A stretch of 64,000 bases of DNA from Polaromonas sp. JS666 (GCF_000013865.1 NC_007948.1:1240001-1304000); one strand, 5' to 3'; positions 48,510-57,298 are shown, counted from the stretch's first letter. Numbers and translations are program-made. Notes: generated by a model from the sequence alone, not told the origin.

Positions 48510-49412
48510 ATGACCACCACCCAGCGTCCGCCCACACTCGATCCGCTTGCCGTCAGCCGCTGGCAGCGCACGGCGCCGCTGGCCTCGCCGTGGCTGCATG
48601 AGGAAGTGGCCCGCCGCATGCAGGACAGGCTGCAGTGGATCAAGCTGCAGCCCGAGGCCTGGGCGCACTGGGGCGCTGTGCGTGGCGGTCTGCAGGCCCA
48701 CGCCCAATTGGCAAAAATCTACCAAAATTCAGCCTGTTATGTGGCGGAGGCCAGCATGGAGCGGTCTCAAGAGGCTATGAAAAAGATAGCGTCTTCATGG
48801 TGGAGCCCCAAGCAGTGGGGAGCCGCCCGCCCGCGCTTTGAAACGCCGCCACCGGCCAGCGTGGACATGTTGTGGGCCAATATGGCGCTGCATGAGTCAG
48901 CCGATCCGCAAGCCCTGCTGGCCCAGTGGCATCAGGCATTGAAGGTCAATGGGTTTTTGATGTTTTCGTGCCTCGGGCCCGATACCGCGCGGGAATTGCG
49001 CGAGCTCTACACCCAGCTGGGCTGGCCGCCCGCAGGCCATGAATTGACCGACATGCACGACTGGGGCGACATGCTGGTGCAAACCGGTTTTGCCGAACCC
49101 GTGATGGACATGGAACGCATCATCCTGACCTATGAGACCCCTGCTCGTCTCTTGCAGGAGCTGGCCGAGCTGGGTCGCAACTTCCATCCTGCCCGCTTTC
49201 CTGCCCTGCGCGGGCGGGCCTGGAAGGCGCGGCTGGAGCAGGCGCTGGCCCGGCATCTGGTGCGCGGTGATGATGGCCGGCTGTCGCTCACGTTCGAAGT
49301 CATTTACGGCCACGCGCTCAAGGCGCCGCCCAAAATCAAGGTGAGCGCGCTCAGTGCGGTGTCGGTGGAAGACATGCGCAGCATGCTGCACGGGCAGCGG
49401 CCTCACTCCTGA
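48510..49412 (+). CDS. BioC-like methyltransferase with degenerate SAM motif
   Basis: A 300-residue protein of the BioC group common in Comamonadaceae. The second half of a class I methyltransferase fold is clear (VDMLWANMALHESADPQALL, NGFLMFSCLGPDTARELREL in parts, HDWGDMLVQTGFAEPVMDME), but the place of the SAM-binding motif I reads WGAVRGGLQAHAQLAKIYQN without the DxGxG glycines. It may still bind SAM weakly or have lost activity. EAMKKIASSW is encoded by a GCTAT-N7-ATAGC palindrome in that region. No other biotin genes are near. Divergent from comF. Confidence 0.7.
   Translation: MTTTQRPPTLDPLAVSRWQRTAPLASPWLHEEVARRMQDRLQWIKLQPEAWAHWGAVRGGLQAHAQLAKIYQNSACYVAEASMERSQEAMKKIASSWWSPKQWGAARPRFETPPPASVDMLWANMALHESADPQALLAQWHQALKVNGFLMFSCLGPDTARELRELYTQLGWPPAGHELTDMHDWGDMLVQTGFAEPVMDMERIILTYETPARLLQELAELGRNFHPARFPALRGRAWKARLEQALARHLVRGDDGRLSLTFEVIYGHALKAPPKIKVSALSAVSVEDMRSMLHGQRPHS
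48775..48791. repeat. GCTAT-N7-ATAGC palindrome in the BioC-like gene
   Basis: GCTATGAAAAAGATAGC, perfect arms; the coding strand reads A-M-K-K-I-A. Confidence 0.85.
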
Positions 49413-49451
49413 GTTGCGGCGGGCGGCCTTTGGGGCCGCGGCGCTGCGCAC

Positions 49452-49496
49452 GATGAGGAGGATGAGGAGGATGAGGAGGATGAGGAGGATGAGGAG
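49452..49496. repeat. Perfect 9-bp tandem repeat, five copies
   Basis: GATGAGGAG repeated five times without error, 39 bases after the BioC-like gene. The sequence 49497-49684 up to the next gene shows nothing I can name. Confidence 0.9.
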
Positions 49497-49684
49497 ATTT
49501 TCTTCATTGGATTTTCGGGTCGAACCCGACACTGTTCGGCCCCTTGCCGCATGTCGTTCGAGCTGGGCCTGCCAAAGCATCGTTGGGCCTGGTGGGCCGG
49601 CCTTTCGGCAAGCGCGGGGCAAGCGGTTTTGACTGAAGGATGGGGCGTTAAACCGGGCTACAATCCGAAACAGAATTTCTGGGT

Positions 49685-50248
49685 ATGTTCCCGCGCCTCA
49701 TGCGGCCAATGCGGCGTATTGGTTGCAGTTTTTTGGGGGGTTGCCACGTGCTGCAGCCAACACCAGCGTTTCGTTTCGCCACCTTGCCCGCGCAGGGCAG
49801 TCACGGTCAGGGGACTGTGCAGTGGCTTCTCAAGCGTCACTGTTCTGTCACGCCGGCTCAACTCGGATGGCTTTATGTGTCGCTGTGCGTGATGTCGCTG
49901 GGTATCGCAGCATTTTTCTGGGCACAGGGCGCCACGCTGGTCATGCCCTTCGCGTGGCTGGAGTTATTGGCGGTGGGGGCAGCTTTTCTGGCGTATGCGC
50001 GCCATGCAACCGACGGTGAAAAAATCGTCCTGCAGGGTGAGCGGCTGGTGGTTGAGCTGGAAACGGCAGGGCGTACGCAACGAGCCGAGTTCAATCGTGA
50101 GTGGGTTCGGATCGAGCCCAAGGATGGAGACGGTTCGCTGATTGAGGTGTCCGGTCAGGGGCGGTCGGTGCGGGTGGGGCGGCATGTGCGGCCTGAATTG
50201 CGTCCCGCACTGGCCCGGGAGATACGCTGCGCGCTGCGAAGTTGTTGA
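49685..50248 (+). CDS. DUF2244-domain membrane protein
   Basis: A protein of up to 187 residues with two adjacent membrane segments (LGWLYVSLCVMSLGIAAFFW and FAWLELLAVGAAFLAYARH) and a soluble C-terminus starting RLVVELETAGRTQRAEFN, the DUF2244 pattern. This gene directly precedes coxB in many Burkholderiales, which suggests a part in oxidase assembly, but its role is unknown. The N-terminal 20-40 residues are uncertain; a later start is possible. Confidence 0.75.
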   Translation: MFPRLMRPMRRIGCSFLGGCHVLQPTPAFRFATLPAQGSHGQGTVQWLLKRHCSVTPAQLGWLYVSLCVMSLGIAAFFWAQGATLVMPFAWLELLAVGAAFLAYARHATDGEKIVLQGERLVVELETAGRTQRAEFNREWVRIEPKDGDGSLIEVSGQGRSVRVGRHVRPELRPALAREIRCALRSC

Positions 50249-50280
50249 GTGTGCGCTGAAAATCTTGTGTCAGTACAGTT

Positions 50281-50312
50281 GCGGCAGGGTGACCTGCCGC
50301 TAACTTTATAAT
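50281..50312 (+). promoter_or_regulatory. Hairpin and -10 box upstream of coxB
   Basis: GCGGCAGG-GTGA-CCTGCCGC forms a perfect 8-bp stem at 50281-50300, followed after 6 bases by TATAAT at 50307-50312, 35 bases before coxB. The stem could be the terminator of the DUF2244 gene (few T follow) or an operator at the coxB promoter. No good -35 hexamer at normal spacing. Confidence 0.45.
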
Positions 50313-50346
50313 CGCCGGTTAATTTGGTCGGATAGTTCGGTGAGTA

Positions 50347-51573
50347 ATGGAAGCAATAAAAGTGATCACGATGAACGTAAGCAACACCATGAGCAAAATG
50401 ACACGGCTTGGCATGCAGCATGCAGGCGCAATTCTGGCCTCTGCGGCCGCCTGGGTCAGCACCGCCGCCCATGCCGTCAACGACCTGCCCGGTGGGCCGG
50501 CTGTCAATCAGCTCAACTTGCATCCAGCAGTCACCAAAATTGCAGAAGAGCAGAACTGGCTGCACTGGTTCATGATGATCATCTGCCTCGTGATTTTTGT
50601 CGCGGTGTTCGCTGTGATGTTCTATTCCATCTGGAAGCACCGCAAATCGGTGGGCCACAAGTCGGCCAACTTCCATGAGTCCACCGCGGTTGAAATTGCC
50701 TGGACCATCGTGCCTTTCCTCATCGTGATCGCCATGGCCTTGCCAGCCACCAAAGTGCTGGTGGCCCAAAAAGACACGACCAGCGCCGACCTCACCATCA
50801 AGGCCACGGGTATCCAGTGGAAATGGGGTTACGACTACATCAAGGGCGAAGGGGAGGGCATCGGCTTTGTCTCCACGCTCGACAACACGCATCGTGAAAT
50901 GTCAGACCAGGGCGGCCCGAAAGCCGGTCAAGCGCCAGACAACTACCTGCTCAAGGTCGATAACCCGCTGGTCGTTCCGGTCAACAAGAAAATCCGTATC
51001 ATCACCACGGCCAGCGACGTGATCCATGCCTTCATGGTGCCGGCATTCGGCATCAAGCAGGATGCGATTCCCGGCTTTGTGCGCGACACCTGGTTCCGTG
51101 CCGAAAAAATCGGTGACTACTATGGCCAGTGCGCCGAGTTGTGCGGCAAGGAACACGCCTACATGCCCATCCACGTGAAAGTGGTGTCCGCCCAGGATTA
51201 CAGCGCCTGGGTGGCGGTCAAGGCGAAGGAAGCTGCCGCCAAGGCGGATGATCCGACCAAGGTCTGGACCCTGGTGGATCTGAAGGCCCGCGGCGAGAAG
51301 GTCTATGCGGCCAATTGCGCAGCCTGCCACCAGGCCAACGGCAAGGGCGCAGGCCCGATCAAGCCGCTGGACGGTGCCGCCGTCGTGCTGGATGCCGATC
51401 ACGCCAAGCAGATCCAGACCGTACTCAACGGTGCAGCCGGTGGTGCCATGCCTTCGTGGAAGGCACTGAGCGATACCGATCTGGCCGCGGTGGTCACCTA
51501 CACCAAGAACAACTGGTCCAACCAGACGGGCCGTATCGTGCAGCCTGCGCAGATCCAGGCAGCACGCAAGTAA
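50347..51573 (+). CDS. coxB: Cytochrome c oxidase subunit II with fused cytochrome c
   Basis: A 408-residue caa3-type subunit II. A signal-like segment (about 20-45) and two membrane helices (WLHWFMMIICLVIFVAVFAV and IAWTIVPFLIVIAMALPATK) precede the CuA domain, whose ligands are in CAELCGKEHAYMPIHV with the upstream His in DVIHAFMVP. A C-terminal cytochrome c domain has CAACHQANGKG near residue 322 and the axial Met in GGAMPSWKAL. The fusion lets the oxidase accept electrons directly. An ATG 24 bases downstream is an alternative start. First gene of the oxidase cluster. Confidence 0.95.
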   Translation: MEAIKVITMNVSNTMSKMTRLGMQHAGAILASAAAWVSTAAHAVNDLPGGPAVNQLNLHPAVTKIAEEQNWLHWFMMIICLVIFVAVFAVMFYSIWKHRKSVGHKSANFHESTAVEIAWTIVPFLIVIAMALPATKVLVAQKDTTSADLTIKATGIQWKWGYDYIKGEGEGIGFVSTLDNTHREMSDQGGPKAGQAPDNYLLKVDNPLVVPVNKKIRIITTASDVIHAFMVPAFGIKQDAIPGFVRDTWFRAEKIGDYYGQCAELCGKEHAYMPIHVKVVSAQDYSAWVAVKAKEAAAKADDPTKVWTLVDLKARGEKVYAANCAACHQANGKGAGPIKPLDGAAVVLDADHAKQIQTVLNGAAGGAMPSWKALSDTDLAAVVTYTKNNWSNQTGRIVQPAQIQAARK

Positions 51574-51678
51574 TACACCCGCGGGCAGGTCGTCCTGCCC
51601 CAAATCCCCGATACCGCAAGACCATTTCGTCAGCCGTAAAGACAAAGCTACAGGCACAAGCCACCAAAGGAAGCCAAG

Positions 51679-53313
51679 ATGAGTGCAGTTCTAGACCATC
51701 ACGACCACGCGCATGATGACCACGACCACCATGCCCCGACGGGCTGGCGTCGTTGGGTATTCGCGACCAACCACAAGGACATTGGCACGCTGTACCTGCT
51801 GTTCAGTTTCTTCATGCTGATGTTTGGTGGCGTGCTGGCCCTGTTGATTCGCGCTGAACTGTTCCAGCCCGGCCTGCAACTGGTGAACCCTGAACTGTTC
51901 AACCAGCTCACGACCATGCACGGCCTGATCATGGTGTTCGGCGCCATCATGCCGGCCTTCGTGGGTTTCGCGAACTGGATGATTCCGCTGCAGATCGGTG
52001 CGGCCGACATGGCGTTTGCCCGCATGAACAACTTCAGCTTCTGGCTGATGATTCCTGCCGGCCTGATGCTGGCCACCTCGTTTTTCATGCCGGGCGGTGC
52101 ACCCGCTGCCGGCTGGACGCTCTACGCGCCGCTGACGCTGCAGATGGGGCCGTCCATGGATGCCGGTATTTTTGCGATGCACATTCTGGGCGCTTCGTCC
52201 ATCATGGGCTCGATCAACATCATCGTGACCATCCTGAACATGCGCGCACCCGGCATGACGCTGATGAAGATGCCGATGTTCTGCTGGACCTGGCTGATCA
52301 CCGCCTACCTGCTGATCGCCGTGATGCCCGTGCTGGCCGGCGCCATCACCATGACGCTGACGGATCGCCACTTTGGCACCAGCTTCTTCAACCCCGCCGG
52401 CGGCGGTGACCCGGTGATGTACCAGCATATCTTCTGGTTCTTCGGCCACCCCGAGGTGTACATCATGATTCTGCCGGCCTTCGGCATCATCAGCCAGATC
52501 ATCCCCGCGTTCTCGCGCAAGCGCTTGTTCGGCTACGCCTCGATGGTGTATGCCACCGGCTCCATCGCGATCCTGAGCTTTGTCGTGTGGGCGCACCACA
52601 TGTTCACCACCGGCATGCCCGTGACCGGCCAGCTGTTCTTCATGTACTCGACCATGCTGATCGCGGTGCCCACCGGCGTGAAAGTGTTCAACTGGATTGC
52701 CACCATGTGGAAGGGCTCGATGACGTTCGAGACGCCCATGCTGTTTGCCGTCGGTTTCATCTTCGTGTTCACCATCGGTGGCCTGACGGGTGTGATTTTG
52801 TCGGTCGCGCCGATTGACACCCAGCTGCAGGACACGTACTACGTGGTGGCCCACTTCCACTACGTGCTGGTGGCCGGTTCGCTGTACGCCCTGTTTGCCG
52901 GTTACTACTACTGGTCGCCCAAGTGGACCGGCGTGATGTACAACGAAACCCGCGGCAAGATCCACTTCTGGTGGTCGCTGATTTCCTTTAACGTGACATT
53001 CTTCCCGATGCACTTCCTGGGCCTTGCCGGCATGCCGCGCCGCTATGCCGACTACCCGATGCAGTTTGCCGACTTCAACGCAATTGCCACCGTGGGAGCC
53101 TTCTTCTTCGGTGTGGCACAGGTGTACTTCTTCCTGTTCATCGTGGTGCCCACGATGCGCGGCCAAGGCGCACCCGCCAGGCAGAACCCCTGGGTTGACG
53201 AGGGAGGCAAAGGCGCTGAAGGCCTGGAGTGGGAAGTCCCGTCGCCAGCTCCTTTTCACACCTTTGAAACCCCTCCCAAGCTGGATGCCACGGCAACCCG
53301 CGTGATTGGTTGA
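51679..53313 (+). CDS. coxA: Cytochrome c oxidase subunit I
   Basis: The 544-residue catalytic subunit of the aa3-type oxidase with 12 helices. Low-spin haem ligand His is in TMHGLIMVFGA, the CuB/cross-linked pair in FGHPEVYIMILPAFGIIS, further CuB ligands in VWAHHMFTTG, haem a3 and a ligands in VAHFHYVLVAG. The N-terminus is unusual: DHHDHAHDDHDHHAPTG, nine His in about fifteen residues, which could bind copper. AGGAAG precedes the ATG, 105 bases after coxB. Confidence 0.97.
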   Translation: MSAVLDHHDHAHDDHDHHAPTGWRRWVFATNHKDIGTLYLLFSFFMLMFGGVLALLIRAELFQPGLQLVNPELFNQLTTMHGLIMVFGAIMPAFVGFANWMIPLQIGAADMAFARMNNFSFWLMIPAGLMLATSFFMPGGAPAAGWTLYAPLTLQMGPSMDAGIFAMHILGASSIMGSINIIVTILNMRAPGMTLMKMPMFCWTWLITAYLLIAVMPVLAGAITMTLTDRHFGTSFFNPAGGGDPVMYQHIFWFFGHPEVYIMILPAFGIISQIIPAFSRKRLFGYASMVYATGSIAILSFVVWAHHMFTTGMPVTGQLFFMYSTMLIAVPTGVKVFNWIATMWKGSMTFETPMLFAVGFIFVFTIGGLTGVILSVAPIDTQLQDTYYVVAHFHYVLVAGSLYALFAGYYYWSPKWTGVMYNETRGKIHFWWSLISFNVTFFPMHFLGLAGMPRRYADYPMQFADFNAIATVGAFFFGVAQVYFFLFIVVPTMRGQGAPARQNPWVDEGGKGAEGLEWEVPSPAPFHTFETPPKLDATATRVIG

Positions 53314-53339
53314 ACCACCCGATAACCCGATAGCGCACG

Positions 53340-53450
53340 ATGACACCTGACCAAAAGAAAAGCAATTTGCGGCTGGCACTGATCCTGGCTTCGGTCGCGC
53401 TCGTCTTTTTTGCGGGTTTCATGGCCAAAATGATTTTTCTGGGCCACTGA
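53340..53450 (+). CDS. Small cytochrome oxidase assembly protein, 36 residues
   Basis: MTPDQKKSNLRLALILASVA begins a 36-residue protein with a basic N-terminus and one membrane helix, ending KMIFLGH. A similar small gene is present between coxA and ctaG in many Burkholderiales and is annotated as a small oxidase assembly protein. Too short for usual ORF thresholds. 26 bases after coxA; likely cotranscribed. Confidence 0.75.
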   Translation: MTPDQKKSNLRLALILASVALVFFAGFMAKMIFLGH

Positions 53451-53483
53451 GCCAGTCAACGCTAGTCAACAGGCACAACTTTG

Positions 53484-54092
53484 ATGCGGCTCAAGCGCGA
53501 GAACTTCAGGATGGTGGGCAAGCTGGGCGTTATCGTGCTCGGCATGTTCGCTTTTGGCTATGCGCTGGTGCCCATCTACAAGGCCATTTGCGAAATGACC
53601 GGCATCAACGTGCTGGCCCTTTCCGACCGGCAAATTCCGGGTGCCACGCCCCAGTTGCCGGCCAACACGCAGGTGGACCGCAGTCGGACCATCACGGTGG
53701 AGTTTGATGCCAACTCGCGCGGGCCCTGGCATTTCAAGCCGGCCCAGAACACGCTGCAGGTGCACCCCGGTGAATTGACCACGGTGATGTACGAGTTCCA
53801 GAATGTGCAGAACCGCACCATGTCGGCCCAGGCCATTCCAAGCTACGCCCCGGCCCAGGCGGGTGCTCATTTCAACAAGCTGGAGTGTTTCTGCTTCAGC
53901 CAGTACACGCTGGCACCCGGCGAGAAAAAGCAGTGGCCTGTGGCTTTCGTGATCGATCCGAAGCTGTCCAGGGACGTCAGCACCATCACGCTGTCCTACA
54001 CTTTTTTTGAAGTGGGCGGCAAGACGCCCGCTGCTCCGGCCACCTCTGCCACCCCTCAGGCAGCAGCGGCTGGCCTGCGGACTGGCGCATGA
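53484..54092 (+). CDS. ctaG: Cytochrome c oxidase assembly protein CtaG/Cox11
   Basis: A 202-residue copper chaperone that delivers CuB to subunit I. One N-terminal membrane helix (KLGVIVLGMFAFGYALVPIY) is followed by an immunoglobulin-like copper-binding domain with the CFCFSQYTL motif carrying the two Cys, and the conserved FKPAQNTLQVHPGE. The ATG at 53484 is used although a TTG precedes it directly. Ends overlapping the next start (ATGA). Confidence 0.95.
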   Translation: MRLKRENFRMVGKLGVIVLGMFAFGYALVPIYKAICEMTGINVLALSDRQIPGATPQLPANTQVDRSRTITVEFDANSRGPWHFKPAQNTLQVHPGELTTVMYEFQNVQNRTMSAQAIPSYAPAQAGAHFNKLECFCFSQYTLAPGEKKQWPVAFVIDPKLSRDVSTITLSYTFFEVGGKTPAAPATSATPQAAAAGLRTGA

Positions 54093-54298
54093 ATATGGCT
54101 GGCGTTCCCCCCAAAAAATCAATCTGGCGCACCGTCAAAGCGGTCGCGTGGTCTTTTGTGGGCTTGCGGGCTCGCGGTGACTACGAAGAGGACGTCAAGA
54201 ATTTAAATCCCATCCACATCATTGTGGCGGGCCTGGTGGGTGTTTTTGTATTTGTGGCGGCTTTGGTGCTGCTGGTGAACTGGATGGTTGCGCGCTAG
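54089..54298 (+). CDS. DUF2970 small membrane protein
   Basis: A 69-residue protein with the DUF2970 pattern WRTVKAVAWSFVGLRARGDYE, then NLNPIHIIVAGLVGVFVFVA as a C-terminal membrane helix. Found within or beside oxidase clusters in beta-proteobacteria; probable assembly or small subunit function, not shown. Start overlaps the ctaG stop by ATGA. Confidence 0.8.
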   Translation: MNMAGVPPKKSIWRTVKAVAWSFVGLRARGDYEEDVKNLNPIHIIVAGLVGVFVFVAALVLLVNWMVAR

Positions 54299-54374
54299 GG
54301 GCCCGGTGCGCAGCAAACTTTCACGGTATTGAATCAGAAAATTATTGAAAATTCGAGAGAACAGGAGTCGAGCG

Positions 54375-55256
54375 ATGTCATCAGCAACCCATGCGGGAAC
54401 CCCACACTACTTCGTGCCCAGCCCTTCCCGGCATCCGGTGATGGCGGCCATTGGCCTGTTTTTTGTGATCCTCGGCGCCAGCCAGTGGATCAATGGCGCG
54501 GGCTGGGGTGCCTGGTCGCTGGCCTTCGGCCTGGTGTGGTGGCTTGTCACCCTTTTTCAGTGGTTCCGTGACGCCATTGGTGAAAGTGAAAGCGGCCTGT
54601 ACGGCCGCAAGATCGACCTGTCGTTCCGCTGGAGCATGAGCTGGTTCATTTTTTCCGAAGTGATGTTCTTCGGTGCCTTCTTCACGGCACTCTGGTGGGC
54701 CCGCTCGCATTCAGTGCCCGCACTCGGAAGCCTTGACAACGCGCTGCTGTGGCCTGACTTCAAGGCTGTCTGGCCCAGTGTTGCCGCGGGTGTCACCGCC
54801 TCGCCTGCCGACATCATCGAGCCGTTCACCACCATGACGCCGTTCTGGTTGCCTACCATCAACACCGCGCTGCTGCTCAGTTCGGGTGTGACGCTGACCA
54901 TTGCCCACCATGCCCTGCGCGATAACCATCGCGGCCTGACCATTGCCTTCATGTGGGCGACGGTGCTGTTGGGCATCATCTTCCTGGGTGTGCAGGGTTA
55001 CGAGTACGCCCATGCCTATTCCGAGCTCAACCTCAAGCTCACCTCGGGCGTGTATGGCTCCACCTTTTACATGCTGACGGGCTTCCACGGTTTTCACGTG
55101 TTTGTCGGCATGCTGATGCTGCTGTTCATTACCCTGCGCCTGCAAAAAGGCCACTTCACGCCGGAAAAGCATTTCGGCTTTGAAGGTGCCGCCTGGTACT
55201 GGCACTTTGTGGACGTGGTCTGGCTGGGTCTTTACATCCTCGTTTACTGGCTGTAA
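54375..55256 (+). CDS. coxC: Cytochrome c oxidase subunit III
   Basis: A 293-residue membrane protein with seven hydrophobic helices. HYFVPSPSRHPVMAAIGLFF at the start, ESESGLYGRKIDLSFRWSMSWF-like SEVMFFGAFFTALWWAR in the middle with the conserved Glu, GFHGFHVFVGM and the final HFVDVVWLGLYILVYWL are family signatures. CAGGAG lies 9 bases before the chosen ATG. Ends the coxBA-ctaG-coxC run, followed by a strong bidirectional terminator. Confidence 0.95.
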   Translation: MSSATHAGTPHYFVPSPSRHPVMAAIGLFFVILGASQWINGAGWGAWSLAFGLVWWLVTLFQWFRDAIGESESGLYGRKIDLSFRWSMSWFIFSEVMFFGAFFTALWWARSHSVPALGSLDNALLWPDFKAVWPSVAAGVTASPADIIEPFTTMTPFWLPTINTALLLSSGVTLTIAHHALRDNHRGLTIAFMWATVLLGIIFLGVQGYEYAHAYSELNLKLTSGVYGSTFYMLTGFHGFHVFVGMLMLLFITLRLQKGHFTPEKHFGFEGAAWYWHFVDVVWLGLYILVYWL

Positions 55257-55344
55257 GGCGCGATTTTCAGGCGCGGTGCGCGCAGGCCTATGGTGGTCTG
55301 CACGTACGTGAAGTCCTACCGCTTGCCGCGGCAGGTGCGACAAT

Positions 55345-55379
55345 AAAAGCAAAGGCCGCACTCAGCGGCCTTTGCTTTT
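55345..55379. terminator. Bidirectional intrinsic terminator after coxC
   Basis: Perfect 15-bp stem AAAAGCAAAGGCCGC with its complement and loop ACTCA; A-rich on one side and T-rich on the other, so it serves coxC and the convergent small gene. Confidence 0.9.
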
Positions 55380-55392
55380 GAGCGTTATGTTT

Positions 55393-55614
55393 TTATTTGC
55401 CGACCGGTATGCCGGTTGGTTGTATGTAGCCCATTTTCCACGCAATGAGAATGCACACGAACAGCAAGACCGAAAACCCGACACGGAACGCCAGGGCGCG
55501 CGCCATGTTGCTGGTTTTGCGCTTGCCGTCGGTGCCGTCCTTGAGCATGAAGAAGAGGGCGGAGGCCAGGCTGGCGATGATGGCGATAAACGCCAGGGCA
55601 ACAAGATAAGTCAT
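55393..55614 (-). CDS. Small twin-transmembrane protein
   Basis: A 73-residue protein with two membrane helices, YLVALAFIAIIASLASALFF and FRVGFSVLLFVCILIAW, joined by MLKDGTDGKRKTSNMARALA. This matches the DUF2909/twin-transmembrane family found in oxidase clusters, thought to be an assembly or stability factor. Divergent from surf1 (18 bases between starts) and convergent with coxC. Confidence 0.8.
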   Translation of the reverse strand: MTYLVALAFIAIIASLASALFFMLKDGTDGKRKTSNMARALAFRVGFSVLLFVCILIAWKMGYIQPTGIPVGK

Positions 55615-55632
55615 GACCAGGATTATCCGTCG

Positions 55633-56373
55633 ATGACATCCCGTTTGCATTCGCCCCGTTTCTGGCTACTCACGCTGGCAGCGCTGCTTGTTGCGGGGAG
55701 TACTTTTTCCCTGGGCCAATGGCAGTTGCGCCGCGCCGCCCAGAAAGAAGCGCTTCACGCTGCCGTTGAAGCCAAAAATGGACTTTCTCCGTTGGACAAC
55801 CAGACCTTTTTTGCTATTAAAGATATAGCAAATGAAACGCACCGGCGAGTTTCGATTCAAGGCGTCTGGCAGCCTGCGCACACGATTTACCTGGACAATC
55901 GGCCCATGGGCGGCAAGACGGGTTTCTGGGTGCTGACGCCGCTGGCATTGCAAGGCAGCAGCCAGGTGGTGTTGGTCCAGCGTGGCTGGGTGCCGCGCGA
56001 TTTCACCCGCCGCACGCGGCTGCCGGAAGTCTCGACGCCGGCGGGGCTGGTGACCGTCGAGGGCCGTATTGCCCCGCCGCCGTCCAAGCTATACGAGTTC
56101 AAGGGCGAGGATGCGGGCCGCATCCGGCAAAATCTGGACCTGAACGCGTTTCGTGTTGAAACGGGTTTGCCACTGCTCGGTGTCGCGTTGCTGCAGACCG
56201 GCGCGCCGGGTGAGGGCCTGCTGCGCGAATGGGCGGCGCCCAACCTGGGGGTCGATAAACACTACGGCTATGCTTTCCAGTGGTTCGCGCTGTGCAGCCT
56301 GGTGGTCGTCCTGTATGTCTGGTTTCAAGTGATTCATCCCCTGCGCGTCCAACGCCGCGCCCAACTGCCCTGA
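55633..56373 (+). CDS. SURF1-family oxidase assembly protein
   Basis: A 246-residue protein with one helix near each end (FWLLTLAALLVAGSTFSLGQ and YAFQWFALCSLVVVLYVWFQ). SURF1 motifs: GQWQLRRAAQKEAL, the RRVSIQGVWQPAHTIYLDNR region and GWVPRDF, with HYGYAFQWF at the end. Aids haem a delivery to subunit I. The stretch FAIKDIANETH is encoded by a GCTAT-N7-ATAGC palindrome and may be an insertion in a loop. Translation start at 55633; a longer frame upstream overlaps the divergent gene and is ignored. Confidence 0.93.
   Translation: MTSRLHSPRFWLLTLAALLVAGSTFSLGQWQLRRAAQKEALHAAVEAKNGLSPLDNQTFFAIKDIANETHRRVSIQGVWQPAHTIYLDNRPMGGKTGFWVLTPLALQGSSQVVLVQRGWVPRDFTRRTRLPEVSTPAGLVTVEGRIAPPPSKLYEFKGEDAGRIRQNLDLNAFRVETGLPLLGVALLQTGAPGEGLLREWAAPNLGVDKHYGYAFQWFALCSLVVVLYVWFQVIHPLRVQRRAQLP
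55813..55829. repeat. GCTAT-N7-ATAGC palindrome in surf1
   Basis: GCTATTAAAGATATAGC, extended to TTTGCTAT and ATAGCAAA; the coding strand reads A-I-K-D-I-A. Confidence 0.85.
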
Positions 56374-56381
56374 CAAACGCC

Positions 56382-57101
56382 GTGACAAACGACAAAACCG
56401 AATTTTCTTCACCGCATGCCGGTGCGTCTGCGGCGCAAGACCAGCCGCTCGGCCTGACGGTGCACGCCATGCCGATGCTGGACGCCTCGCATGCACGCGC
56501 CCCCGGTACCGTTGCCGGCCGCTGGAAAATGCTGGCGGTGCTGCTGGTGTGCGCTGCGCCGGTCATCGCGTCTTATTTCACGTACTACGTGATCCGGCCT
56601 GAAGGTCGCCGCAATTTTGGCGAACTGATCGATCCGCAGCGGCCGCTGCCGGCTCTTGCCACGCAGGCCCTGGATGGACAGAAGGGCGAACTGCCGGCCC
56701 TGAAGGACCAGTGGCTGCTGATCACCGTCGCGGGCGGGGCCTGCGATGCGCGCTGCGAGAGCAACCTGTATTTCCAGCGGCAGCTGCGTGAATCGCTGGG
56801 CAAGGAAAAAGAGCGGCTGGACCGCGTCTGGCTGGTCAATGACGAGGTGGCCGTGCGTGAGGCGCTGCGGCCAGCGCTGGCCGCATCCACCGTGCTGCGT
56901 GTGGCACCGGCGGAGCTGGCGAAGTGGCTGGAACCGGCCGCCGGCCAGCGCTTGCAGGACCACCTTTACCTCGTTGATCCGCTGGGCAACTGGATGATGC
57001 GCTTTCCCGCCGGCATGGACGCCGAAGCTGCTGCCAAGGCCAAGCGCGACCTGGAACGCCTGCTGCGCGCCTCCAGCAGCTGGGACAAGGAAGGCCGTTG
57101 A
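56382..57101 (+). CDS. Sco-like thioredoxin-fold oxidase assembly protein
   Basis: About 239 residues from GTG at 56382, 8 bases after surf1. One membrane helix near residues 50-72 (LAVLLVCAAPVIASYFTYYV) anchors a periplasmic domain with LKDQWLLITVAGGACDARCE, where CDARC is a C-x3-C copper-site pair as in Sco proteins, and QDHLYLVDPLGNWMMRFP with a candidate His. It differs from the standard Sco gene at 59363, so the cluster encodes two Sco-like proteins. Its stop codon is followed by a dispersed repeat that separates it from ctaA. Confidence 0.75.
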   Translation: MTNDKTEFSSPHAGASAAQDQPLGLTVHAMPMLDASHARAPGTVAGRWKMLAVLLVCAAPVIASYFTYYVIRPEGRRNFGELIDPQRPLPALATQALDGQKGELPALKDQWLLITVAGGACDARCESNLYFQRQLRESLGKEKERLDRVWLVNDEVAVREALRPALAASTVLRVAPAELAKWLEPAAGQRLQDHLYLVDPLGNWMMRFPAGMDAEAAAKAKRDLERLLRASSSWDKEGR

Positions 57102-57102
57102 G

Positions 57103-57298
57103 TATGGCCCCCACGCTCGCCCACTGCGTGTGGCTCTCTGCCCCCCGAGGGGGCGCTGCGCCTGCGGTCTGGCGGAGCCAGTCCCGCGGCCCCGGCTTGC
57201 GTAAGACCCCTGTGGTGACTGCTATGGTCTGGCGAAGCCGGTTCCGCGGCCCCTGCTGGTTTGGGATTCCAATGCGCATGGCAATGGCTGGCGCTCTT
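57103..57298 (+). repeat. GCCCCCACG-type dispersed repeat
   Basis: Starts GGCCCCCACGCTCGCCCACTG four bases after the stop of the Sco-like gene, continues CTCTGCCCCCCGAGGGGGCG, CTGCGGTCTGGCGGAGCCAG and a second, similar arm GGTCTGGCGAAGCCGGTTCC ending in GGCCCCTGCTGGTTTGGG. Same order as at 28899 and 33012. Confidence 0.85.
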
